Shown piece by piece: positions 43,801 to 54,700 of a stretch of 64,000 nucleotides of DNA. The DNA lies in contig JAIPBM010000006.1 of NCBI GenBank assembly GCA_021739695.1, forward strand, positions 124,001 through 188,000. Reading direction: 5' to 3'. How positions within the stretch are numbered: position 1 is the stretch's first letter; each line of letters begins with the position of its first letter. Source of the DNA: Flavobacteriales bacterium. GTDB taxonomy: Bacteria > Bacteroidota > Bacteroidia > UBA10329. The translations under genes were made by a program, and so were the position numbers. Below the pieces are notes generated by a model. That model was not told the DNA's origin. It worked only from the letters and a program-made list of their open reading frames with translations, and did not search any database.

Positions 43801-44047
43801 ACACGTTCAATTCGGACATTAACAAGCTTGCCATAGCATCTTCTTCTTTCGATCCGCTGGCAAGCTTAGATAGTACGTTGACCACACGGGTCTTCATTTC
43901 TTCAGCAGCCTTGTTCGTAAAAGTGATGGCCAGAATTCCCCGATATAAATCGGGCTTCTCTGCCAACAAGGCGAGCCTGAGGTATTCCTTTACGAGGGTA
44001 AAGGTTTTTCCAGACCCTGCAGATGAACGATAGATTTTAAATGGCAC
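40883..44047 (-). CDS. AddA/RecB-like UvrD-family helicase-nuclease
   Basis: A 1054-residue enzyme. Walker A is SSAGSGKTFT (8-17); AITFTNKAAEEMKTRV, LVDEFQDTSVLQWF, VVGDAKQSIYRWRGGD and LLTIHKSKGLEFP are SF1 helicase motifs. At the C-terminus, RPDRVV (Asp997) and DYKTG (Asp1010, Lys1012) with HHQQMAVYK form a RecB-type nuclease. It should process double-strand breaks for recombination and cut linear DNA such as phage genomes. An AddB-like partner is not adjacent in this window. Confidence 0.92.
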   Translation of the reverse strand: MPFKIYRSSAGSGKTFTLVKEYLRLALLAEKPDLYRGILAITFTNKAAEEMKTRVVNVLSKLASGSKEEDAMASLLMSELNVSESVLQMRAQQTLRHMLHHYSDISISTIDHFTHKVIRTFAQDLGLSINFEVELDTDRIKHEVVKQLLQMVGEDRVLTAALIDVVQSRIDEEGNWSIDALLEQFASTLFSEESRFHLERLRTIGLQEFNELRSELRSKLSASAARMVALGQSSLGEIQANGLSADKFFQGAKGIYGFLSNASKGSVKDPNSYVIKTLEEDKWMSGKATSADEMALDAIKMQLAENTRQIIQINAENWFLQLVFDHIYSIALLDEMQRIQQQLQTEEELLHIGEFNHIVSKVVMTETAPFIYERIGHKYKHFLVDEFQDTSVLQWFNLLPLIDESLAHDNLCLVVGDAKQSIYRWRGGDVQQFVQLPDIHRTDYLKEQLADQPQMSLVINQREQVLKANAEVENLAFNYRSSETVVNFNNALFSSLKTYMPESLQKMYEGNEQTPSSKRQGLVSLRFFPGESNREEYDAMVQDCILEWVRDCIADGFAAGDIAIICRTNKEAVKLAQYLISNELQVVSNESLLINSSPSVRLLVNLATFAHVPENRVNIAELIQNLGLVRNDTEMTSERLMFVNQRKDPTLVIQLLAELFPTLSWAALKQESLFGIFEHLKHAVFNNAKDAYITYFMDEVLGFGKTTGNDMSGFLEFWSEKRAKRSIALSENSDSIRLLTIHKSKGLEFPVVMHPYADYPDPRKKNSIWVYMDDERTKPLDRLRVQASDSLSATPFAEDLNREVAVQQMDMLNEMYVALTRAKERLYVSGKLKNANAKDSSPSTAIQYIFEHVSVLDSKVREQFSFQLGDRVKTEKKEGKKNDYVIASTGDPFWKQRISISRPSKERWKTADPNDARNLGILIHEAMATIETEKDIDAALALLVEDGRIGKAETESLKTKIQHLMSKDELVALYSDGKQIRNEADIQLANGKWVRPDRVVSADDHAWVLDYKTGGELKKHHQQMAVYKEAMHELGFEQVEGLLVYLDEERIVKV

Positions 44048-44082
44048 AGTCTGAAGTTAAGGATGTTGTTCTTATTAATGTC

Positions 44083-44829
44083 TCATCCAAGCTCTTCCAA
44101 CGGAAAAATAACCGGTCTGCTTGGTGCCGCATCATTCTCGAAAGGTGCTACTTGCAAATTGAGTAAGTACAAGCCATCTACAACGTTTGATGGAATAAAA
44201 GCCAGTTCGGTTATGGTGCAATCCATTCTTGGCGCAGTCGGATAATTCCAAAATGCGCGATGTCCCAATAATTCTCCGCCATCCTCTTCCCTATCCACGC
44301 TTGGAAGATCCAAAATCAAATGCTTGCAACCGCTTTGTACCAATTTGGTAATTGCCAGATGATGAACAAATGGCGGATTTGTTCCGGAATAATTCCGCTC
44401 GCGTTTATCTACCTCATTCGGTAATGTTCTGATGATTACCGAATCGGTTTGTTTCAATGCTGAAAGCTGATCAGCCAAAATGATACAATCCCCATTATCC
44501 ATTATTGTTGGAGCGACTGAAATGAGTTGCGCAACTGAATGATGCTGCTTGAAATACTTGTTTACGCTATAAATGGTCTTGTCGATATGACCCAAGCACT
44601 CAGTGTGAGTGCCATTCCCGTGTGGATTAAAATGAACATCTCTATAATTCACGGGAGCACCCAAAGCAACTTCACCAACCCAATCACCCATTTTGAAGGG
44701 CTCCATTCTCACAGGATGCGCGAAGTATGCATTCAGTTTCCCATTTTCCGAAACCGGTATGGAGAGGTCTATTCCTGTAGATAGATCTGCGTAATAATTC
44801 TTCCCGTTATGAGCAACTGAAACGTCCAT
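44083..44829 (-). CDS. Cyclase-family metal hydrolase (kynurenine-formamidase-like)
   Basis: A 248-residue protein. VHFNPHGNGTHTECLGH holds the HGxxTHxE/D-type metal-binding motif of the cyclase/formamidase family, and LGHRAFWNYPTAPRMDCTIT near the end is the second conserved block. Related enzymes hydrolyse N-formylkynurenine or similar ring amides; the substrate is unknown here. It abuts the nuclease gene stop by 1 bp on the same strand. Confidence 0.87.
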   Translation of the reverse strand: MDVSVAHNGKNYYADLSTGIDLSIPVSENGKLNAYFAHPVRMEPFKMGDWVGEVALGAPVNYRDVHFNPHGNGTHTECLGHIDKTIYSVNKYFKQHHSVAQLISVAPTIMDNGDCIILADQLSALKQTDSVIIRTLPNEVDKRERNYSGTNPPFVHHLAITKLVQSGCKHLILDLPSVDREEDGGELLGHRAFWNYPTAPRMDCTITELAFIPSNVVDGLYLLNLQVAPFENDAAPSRPVIFPLEELG

Positions 44830-45630
44830 TTACTTAATCCACGCTTTGATCCATGCCATGTTAGTGTTCGCTTCAATATTGTTTTCTTGGGCATCATCTA
44901 ATTGCCAAAGAAGGTCTAAACCGCTGCGTTTTTCCACCTCATCAATGGACACGATCTTGGAAATCACCGAATCATTTCTGCCACTTGCCTGATCCATAAT
45001 GAAGGCTGCCTGCTGGAAAGAATTAGGTCCCGATGGGAGAATTACAACCTTCCAATAGCCACTTGGTACTTTATGGGTTTCGTTGGCCTTTGGTAATGGC
45101 GGCATGGTACGCTCGTAAAGCGGACCTGTCATTACATACACTTCCTTGTTCCCTTGCAGGATGAGGTCACGAACGGCATCTTCCAGTTTCACCCAAGGAC
45201 CTTGATTGAGGTCGGATTTTTGGGGTGTAATGTTGCTTAGCAAATTGGTCTGTGACGCCAAAAGTGAATTCTTAAATGATCCAAGAGGTGCTTGATGTCC
45301 ACGTTCGTAGTCTTCCGAACCGTTGGCACCAGTATAGTCCGATGCTTCTAGCGTTTCATCTCCATCAAGCCATTCTTCCGATTTCCAGTTCCGTTCAAGC
45401 CCCAGTTCTCCATCTACTTCATGAATGGTTAGTCTGTAAGCTACCCAATCTGCAAACTTGGTTTCATCATTACTGCTAAGCGCATAAATGTCATGAATGA
45501 TAAGGTCGTTGGTTGCAGGCGCTCCAAACGGAAAACCACCAAAAAAATGCTTACAATGAATTTCGGGTCTTGACTGCCCTACAACCGTGGTGGTCAGCAA
45601 CAAGAGCATTAATTGTATGATATTCTTCAT
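44830..45630 (-). CDS. Secreted DNA/RNA non-specific endonuclease
   Basis: About 266 residues from the ATG at 45630 (signal peptide NIIQLMLLLLTTTVVGQ). The NUC1-type active site reads YERGHQAPLGSF (the family form is DRGH; here Glu-Arg-Gly-His) and LLSNITPQ with the metal-binding Asn. It then has TGPLYER and GYWKVVILP. It probably degrades extracellular nucleic acid. It lies downstream of the giant HYR gene but is separated from it by a terminator. Confidence 0.88.
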   Translation of the reverse strand: MKNIIQLMLLLLTTTVVGQSRPEIHCKHFFGGFPFGAPATNDLIIHDIYALSSNDETKFADWVAYRLTIHEVDGELGLERNWKSEEWLDGDETLEASDYTGANGSEDYERGHQAPLGSFKNSLLASQTNLLSNITPQKSDLNQGPWVKLEDAVRDLILQGNKEVYVMTGPLYERTMPPLPKANETHKVPSGYWKVVILPSGPNSFQQAAFIMDQASGRNDSVISKIVSIDEVEKRSGLDLLWQLDDAQENNIEANTNMAWIKAWIK

Positions 45631-45668
45631 TCGAAATATTTGCAACTAAAATAGCTTGGTACCGATGG

Positions 45669-45706
45669 AAAAAACAATGCCCCGCTCATAAATTATGAAC
45701 GGGGCA
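45669..45706 (-). terminator. Intrinsic terminator of the giant HYR gene
   Basis: TGCCCCG and CGGGGCA with CTCATAA / TTATGAA (one mismatch) form a 14-bp stem. On the minus strand it is followed by TTGTTTTTT, so it ends transcription after the giant gene's stop at 45728. Confidence 0.88.
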
Positions 45707-45727
45707 ATGCAAATGGTTCTACGTCAA

Positions 45728-48700
45728 TTACTTGACCACCACAAGCCTTTGCTGAAGGACCTTATCATTATCGAGTGCAATTCTCAATATGTAAACTCCT
45801 TCGGCTTCATTGTGAAGATCGATCATCGTTGTTCCAGCGAATGAAGTCAGATTGATACTTCCAAGCACTTGTTTTCCCATAAGATCGAACACAGCTAATT
45901 GCATGTCCGACTGACGATCGAGCGAATAGCTGATGGTGAAAACACCTGTAGACGGATTTGGATAGATGTCCATACTTAAACCAAACTCCTCAATTCCTGT
46001 GGCGCAAGGCGAATTCTGATCAAAGGTGAATTCTTCGATAAAACTAGTCACGGTACATCCATAGGAATCCACAATTGTTACCGTGTAATTTCCACTAGCC
46101 GTAGGACAGTAAGTCACGTTTGTTGCATTCGCAATTGGAGCTCCGTTCAACGACCATTGATAAGAAGAAGCAGTGTCATTTGAACAGCTCAGCAATCCAT
46201 CAACCGTTGATATGATATTCGGAGTAACCTGATCAAAGAATGAAACAAGCACCGTATCCGTGTTACTTACGCAACCGTCCTGGTTAATTACGGATAGCCA
46301 ATAACTGGCCTCATTTGTCACCGTTATGCTAGCAACACTTGCACCTGTGCTCCAGTTATATTGAGAATATCCAGAACCTGCAGTCAACACCACTGATTCT
46401 CCTTGACAAATCTGTACAGGTCCGCTTGGTTGAATCTGAATCTCGAATGGAGCATCTTGTCCAATGCTCACATTTCCGACAACGCTACATCCGTTAACAT
46501 CAGAAACGGTGACCGAGAAGTTTCCAGCAGGAAGAGCATTAGGATTGAATCCTCCCCAGTTTTCAGTGTATGGTCCAGTTCCACCTGTAACAGTTACTGT
46601 TGCCGTGCCATCATTACCGCTATTGCAAGTAACATCTGTTCCTACAACTTCAACTTCCATTTCAACCACATCCACGAAGAATGTACAGCTAGCTGTATTT
46701 CCATCCTCATCTTCCGCTATAATGGTTGTGTTCAACTGTCCGGTAATTACAGTGCCAACAGCTGGAGATTGCGTCAAAGTCACCGTTCCGCAGGCATCTG
46801 AAGCAGTTGCTAATGTTGTGTAATCGAGCAACGCGAAGTTGCAATTAGCACTCAACTGAAGTACCTGATCAGATGGACATATTACCGTTGGAGGCAATAC
46901 ATCATCGACCGTTAAATTGAACGCACAATTGTCACTATTGCCATTATCATCCTCAACTGTAATCTGAATACCATACGTTCCAGTTCCAAAAATTGTGCTT
47001 CCTGCTGCAGGAATCTGCTGATATGATAATGTTATATCGCAATTATCTTCCGCACTCATCAAGCTTGTATAATTTGGAACGGTGAATGAACACGAGCTAT
47101 TCAGCGTGGCAAGCTGATCAGAAGGACATTGTACGATTACTGGATCAGTGTTGTCCTCAGGAATCACACCAAAGGTACAGGTCGCTTCATTTCCATTATC
47201 ATCCTCCACTGTCATGGTAACTGCAGTTCCTGTCAAAATAAATGTTCCCTGAGGAGGAAACTGACTCACCGCCATTCCTGATGCACAGTTGTCTGAAGCA
47301 GTTACAAGTGTAGAGTAGTCTTCAACCACAAATTGGCAGTTTGCATCCAACGAAACGAACTGAGCGTTCGGACAAACAATTGTAGGTGTAACATCATCAG
47401 ATGGGACAACATTGAATGTACAAGAAACCGAATTTCCGTTCAAATCTGATACCGTTATCAAAATCTGTGTAGTTGAACTGATGGCCGTTCCTTCTATTGG
47501 AGACTGGGTAATGCTGGTAGCATTACAATTGTCGCTAGCAACTACTTCTGGCTTGTAATCTTCCAACAGGAACTCACAATTCTCATTCAAACTAACGAAG
47601 ACCGTTGAAGGACAGGTCACTGTCGGATCTGAATTATCTGAAGGATTGACCACGAATGAGCAGGCGTCTGAATTTCCATTGCCGTCATCAACGGTCAAGG
47701 TTACCGTTACAGTACCAGCAATTGATGTTCCCGCTAGGATATCCTGAGTGACAACCAAGTTTAAACCACAGTTATCGTCTACAACCGCCATTCCAGTATA
47801 ATCTGGCAGAATAAACGCACAATTCGCATTGAACGACACGTCTTGATCTTGAGGACATGTTATGGTAGGGTCTGTTTCGTCAGCTGGAATAACTGAGAAC
47901 GAACAACTTGCTGTGTTTCCATTTCCGTCTTGCGCTGTAAGCGTGACAGAACTAGTTGAACTAATGAGTGTGCCAGCAGATGGACTTTGCGTAATTACAA
48001 AGGTGTTGGAACAGTTGTCAGTAGCTGTTACAAACCCGATGTAATCAGAAATTTCGAACTGGCAGTCTGAGTTGAGAGACACATTCTGATCAGGCGCACA
48101 AACAACTGTTGGCGGTGTATTGTCTTCAGGAGTAACGTTGAACGAACAAGTTGAGCTATTGCCGTTGCCGTCATTGGCAGTTAGTGTAACCGCAGTTAAT
48201 GAAGTGACACTCGTTCCAGCCAATGGGCTTTGACTTACCAAAATGACAGTAGAACAATTATCGGAAGCAACTCCAGCAACTGTAAAATCAGCCAAGCTGT
48301 ATATACAATTCTGGTCGAGGTCAACAGCTAGATCTGATGGACACACGATCACTGGGTCAACATTATCCTCTGGTTGAACTACGAAAGCACAACTTGAAGT
48401 ATTGTTGTTGTCATCTGAAGCTGTTAAGGTCACAATCGTATTTGAACTTTGGGTTGAACCAACTGCTGGCGACTGAGACACAATAATCAGCGAACTACAG
48501 TTGTCATCAGTGACAGCCAATCCTGTAAAGTCTGATAACCCAAATTCACAGTTTCCATCCAGCTGAGCTACTTGAGCAGATGGACATGTGATACTTGGAG
48601 CCAAATTATCGTAAGGAGCTACGCTGAACGTGCATGAAGTAGAATTTCCGTTATCATCCTCAGCTGTCAATGTGATGACGCTAGTTCCTCCGATCATGCT

Positions 48701-51700
48701 TCCCGAAGTAGGACTTTGGGTTATGGTTGGAGTTAGATCGCAGTTATCAATTGATGATGCTTGCCCAGAGTAATCTGGAAGTTGGAACATGCAATTCGCA
48801 TCAAAAAATGCTTGCTGATTCCCGATACACGTAATACTCGGAGCGATATTGTCAATCAGATCAACCGTAAATTGACATGTTGATTGATTTCCAAGATTAT
48901 CTTCAGAACTAATCGTAACTGTGGTAAAACCAGTGATTACGGTGCCAACTGCTGGGCTTTGCGCCAATGAAACCGGACCACAATTGTCAGAAGAAACAGT
49001 AAGCAACATGTAATCTGGCAAAGTGAACTGACAGTTGATGTTTGAGCCTACTACTTGATCCAATGGACAGGTGACAACTGGCGGAGTTTCATCACTTACA
49101 ACGAATGAACAACTGGCTGTGTTGCCATCAACATCTGTTGAAGACAAGGTTACGGTTGTTACCCCAGTAATGACCGAGCTAGGTGCTGGAAGCTGAGACA
49201 CAACTGGATTCGCATCGCAATTGTCGCTTGTTGTAGCTAATCCAGTGTAATCCGGAATCGTCAATTGACAAATATTATTGAACAATTCCGTCTGATTGGA
49301 TGGACATGTAACTACAGGTGCTTCATTGTCCTCAACAGTGATTGTGAAACTGCAAGAAACTGATTGTCCGTTACCATCTGTGGCCGAAAAAGTTATCTGC
49401 GAATCTCCAAGTGGGAAAGAATCTCCACTTGAAAGCCCTGATTGCAACATAGGAACAATAGATTGATTGCAGTTATCTGTAACCGTTGGATCATCATAAG
49501 TTACAACGGCCTGACACGTGTTCGGTTCAACATAGGCAACAATACCATTCGGACATACCATCAATGGGTCTTCAGTGTCTTCAACAGTTACAGAGAAAGA
49601 ACAAAGGCTGGTATTTCCCGAACCATCGGTTGCAGAGTATCTGATTGGCGTTGTTCCCAATGGGAAAGTCGAACCAGAAGCAAGTCCCAACGTCAAGACT
49701 GGAGTAATTGAACCTGTGCAATTATCGGTAACCGTAGGAAGTGCGTAAGTGACAACCGCATCGCAATTGCCTGGGTCATTATTTACCGTAACACTTGGAG
49801 GACAGGTAATTACTGGATCTTCATCGTCCTCAACGGTCACAATAAAGCTACATGTCGATGCATTTCCGTTAGAATCATCCGCTTCATACGTAACGGTGGT
49901 TGCACCAACAGAGAATGTTGAACCTGATGCAAGCCCTGCTTCCAAGGTAGGAACAATTGGAGTCGTGCAGTTGTCAGTTACAACTGGTGTACTGTAAGTA
50001 ACGGTAGCTCCACAGGTTCCGATCTCCGAGTTAACGGTTACGTTGACCGGGCAAACAATGATTGGATCTTCAGTATCACTCACCGTGACATCAAACTCAC
50101 AATTTGTAGTATTTCCATTGCCATCATCAGCCACATAAACCACGTTGGTCAAACCAACTGGGAAGATTGTTCCGCTTGCTTGACCTTGCGTCAACTGAGG
50201 CACAACAACACCAGCGCAATTATCCAAAGCTGTAATGGTTGCATAAGTAACCAGCGCACCGCAGATTCCCAGATCATTTACCTGTACAATATCTGTAGGA
50301 CAGCCGAAAATGGTTGGCGGATTGACATCCTCCGGAGAAACGGTAAATGAACAGATTCCAACATTTCCAGTTAGGTCTGTTGCTGAGATGGTCACAACTG
50401 TAGCACCACCGATCAACGATCCTGCTAATGGTGTTTGGGTCACCGTTCCACTTGGGCCACAGTTATCCGATACAGTTGGAACACCAGTGTAATTGGCAAC
50501 AATAAACTGACAATTGGCACTTAAAGGAACCGTCTGATCGGTAGGACAATTAGTAAGAACCGGCAAGGAATTATCCTCCAAAATGATGTTGAACGTACAT
50601 GTCGCACTATTGGAATTTGCATCCAACGCGGTCATCGTAATAGAAGCAGATGTTCCAGATACGATTCCAGTACTTGGGCTTTGAATGATGGTAGGATTCA
50701 AGTCACAATTATCTGATACCGTGACCAGCGAAGTATAATCAACGATGGCAAAATCACAGCTTGCAGAAAGATCCACAGCAAAACTTGCTGGGCAAGTGAT
50801 GACAGGAACTTGATGATCCTCTGGGAGGATATCGAATGTACATGTTGAAGTATTACCTGCATCATCGGTCACAGTAATGGAAACCGTAGTTGTTCCACTG
50901 ATAATGGTTCCAATTCCAGGAGATTGGGTTACAAATGGTGTATTATCGCAATCATCTGAAAAGGTCGATAAGCTTGTATAATCAATCACCGTGAACTCAC
51001 AATTTGCAGTGAAATTCGGGGTCTGGTTAGGAGGACAAGTAAGCGATGGAGCGGTATCATCAACAGGCGAAACGTTAAAGCTGCAATTGTTTGTGTTTCC
51101 CGCATCATCTGTTGCTGTAATCGTCACTAATACGTTTCCAGAATAGTCTCCTGTAGCTGGAGTTTGAACTAGATTAGGATTCGAACAGTTATCGCTAAAA
51201 GATACTTGACCTGTATAGTCAGCCAAGGTGAACTCACAATTTGAGTTGGCACTAACGGTGACATCCGCAGGACATGAAATAGATGGTGCTTGATTGTCTT
51301 CCGTTGTAACGGTAAACGAACAAGTTCCTACATTATTTCCGCCATCAGTTACCGAGAACGAAATTGTCGTAATTGCTTCTCCTGAAATGGTAGTTGTAGC
51401 TATTGGGCTCTGAGTGATTGAGAAAGGTGATGAATCGCAATTATCAGAAACAAAAACAAGTGGTGTGTAATCTGGAAGATCGAATTCGCAATTAGCGTCC
51501 AACGCAACTGTAGTATTGGCAGGACAGAACAGAACAGGCGCAGTTTGATCTTCTGGACTTACCGTCATGGTACAAGAACCAACATTTCCTGAAGGATCAA
51601 TCGTTGAAAGCGTAACAACCGCAGAACCACCAATGAGTGAACCTGCGACCGGGCTCTGAGTGAACACGAAGGAACTAGTGCAATTATCTGTTGCACTTAC

Positions 51701-54700
51701 AAAGCTACCGCCTGTGTAATCGGGCAGCGTAAACGAACATTGCCCCCCTGTTGGAACCGTGATTACTGGTTGCAAACACGATACAGAAGGAACACCAATG
51801 TCACTTGGGATAACTTCAAACGAGCAGCTCACCTGATTTAGGTCTGCATCCGTTGCTGTAAGGGTAACAGTTGTTTGAGAGGTGATGTAATCACCCACAA
51901 TAACATCTTGAGCAACAGTTGGCGAACCACAATTATCTGTTGCAACTGCCAATCCTGTATAATCAATCAATTGATATTGACAGTTTCCATCAAAATTAAC
52001 CTGCAGATTTCCTGGGCATGTAATAGTAGGATCTGTCTGGTCATTTTCAGTAATTGTAAATGTGCAACTTGAGAAGTTGTTGTCAGCATCAACTACGGTC
52101 AGCGTTACAACCGCACTTCCTGAAAAACTAGATCCCACAGCTGGCGTTTGCGTTACGTCTGGAAATGGATCACAATTATCGTCTGTGCTACCAGCAGCAG
52201 TATAATCAGGCACCACAAATTGACAGAGTGCATTGGAGCTCACATCCAGATCCAGTGGACAAATGATGGTAGGATTCACTTGGTCTTCAATTGTATATGT
52301 ATATGTACAATCACCAGTGTTTCCACTTGCATCCTCAACAGTAAGCGTAACCGTGGTGATTCCTGCAATAAGGACTGTTGATACTGCAGGAGACTGAGTA
52401 ACAGTTGGGCTTGCATCACAATTATCTGAAATAACCAATTCATGGTTATTTGTTTCATTTATCATGACGTACTGACAATTAACATCAGTACTCACAATTG
52501 TATCTGTTGGGCAAGAAATGGTTGGTGCAGTATTATCAACGGCTGAAACGGTGAATGTGCAAGTGCTGGTGTTGGTAGCATCGTCTGTAGCCGTCAAGGT
52601 TACAGTAGTTACCGTTCCTATAGAAATGCCCGTTGCTGGAACTGGATCTTGGGTCACTGTAACTGTAGGGTCACAAAAATCTGTAGCAACGGCTTGACCA
52701 GTATAACTTACTAAGTCATAAAGACAAGAAGCATTGGTACTCACTACCTGATTTTGTGGACAAACGATCGAAGGAGCTGTTTGATCCGTTGGAAGTACAT
52801 CAAACTGGCATGTGGCTGTATTTCCAGCACCATCCGTAGCAGTAAGCACTATTGTGGTATTTGCTCCAAGTGATGTTCCTACCGAAACTGACTGAGTGAC
52901 CACAACACTACTTGGGCAATTATCCTGTACACCTGTTGCCAGACCGGTCATATCTATCATGTTGTATGTACACGTAGAATTGAGAGCGACCGTTTGATCG
53001 GTCGGACAAGTGATGGTTGGAGGCGTATTGTCATCAGGAATGACATTGAAGGTACATTGAGTAGAATTGTTAGCGGCATCAACAGCCGTTATCAGAATAG
53101 ATGTTGAACCAGTAATGACCTGACCACTTCCTGGAAATTGCGTCACGGTCAGCGAGTTGCTGCAATTATCAGTTGCAGTAGCCATTGCGGTATAGTCCAC
53201 CAATGTAAACGCACAATTGGCATCAAAATCTTCTAGCTGAGCAGTAGGACAAACCAACGTTGGTGCAGTCACATCGACTGGGCTTACTGTGATCGCACAA
53301 TAATTGGAATTACCGGCATCATCAGTGGCCGTGATAGTAACCGTGGTATTGCTCTGATTACTGATCACCGTACCAAAACCAGGGCTTTGTGTAATATTCA
53401 ATGACAGATCGCAATTATCTGAGAATGATGCATTTCCAGTTAGATCCGCAAGCGTATAATTACAGTTGGCATCATAATTTACGGTAATGGCCGATTGAGG
53501 ACAGACATCAACTGTTGGCCCTTGGCTGTCAATAGGAGTAATGTTGAATTGGCAAGTTCCTGCGTTACCACTAGCATCTGTAGCTGTCAAGGTAACCGTT
53601 GTCTGGCCTTGAATTACAGTTTGCGAGCTAGGAGATTGAGTAATGATAGGAGCATTGTCGCAATTATCCATATCCGAAAGCAATCCAACATAATTGCTCG
53701 TTCTGGTTCCAACTACAAACTCACAACTTCCGTCAAACAGAACATTCAGATTCGACCCGCATGTGATGACCGGAGCAGTAACGTCATTCAGTAAAACTTG
53801 GAACGTACAAGAAATTGAATTTGGAACAGTCGCACCGTCAGTTGCTGTGAGCGTGACCGTTACGGTCGGATTAACAGTAAAATCATATACTGTTCCGCTT
53901 GCAGGCAATTGCGAAATAGTAACCGAAGAACAAGCTTCTGTGGATGTGGCAAATGATGTGAAATCGGCTAAGTTGTATTCACAATTTGAGTTTACGTTAA
54001 CTTGCTGCGCTTGAGGACAAGCCAAACTTGGCGGAATATTGTCTTCAAGATTTAGCGTGAACTGGCACGAATAGTGGTTTCCAGCAACATCTGTTCCTGT
54101 AATAGTCACTAACGATGAATTAGACCCGATTGCTGTTCCAGCAGAAGGCGTTTGAGTAAGAGCAACACTTCCCGGACAGTTGTCAGTTGCTGTTACCAAA
54201 CCTGTGAAATCAGTAATGGCATACGCGCAATTGGCGTTGTAATATGCTGTTTGAGTACCGGGGCAAGTAACGGTTGGCGGAGTATTATCCAGAACCGTTA
54301 CATTGAATGTACACGTGCTTTGATTAGGATTTGGCACAGCATCATCAGTAGCCACCAAAGTAACCGTGTAAGTTCCTGAAACCGTTGCACCGACAGATGG
54401 TTGAGTTACAACGGGAGTTCCTCCACAATTGTCGGTTGCAACAACAGATGGAAGTGTTGTGTAATCCGGTAGAACCGCTTCACATCCTGATGTTGCTGCT
54501 ATCGTACGATCAGCAGGACAAATAATCGAAGGTGGAAGAAGATCATTTGGTTGAGCCAAGAAAGTGCATGGAACGGAATTGGCACCATCAGAGACAGTTA
54601 CCGTAACAGATACTGGATTGAGGTGTAATGTTCCTGCCGATGGCGTTTGAGTGAATGTAAAACTAGGATTACAAACATCTGAAGCTGTAAGTCCAATTGT

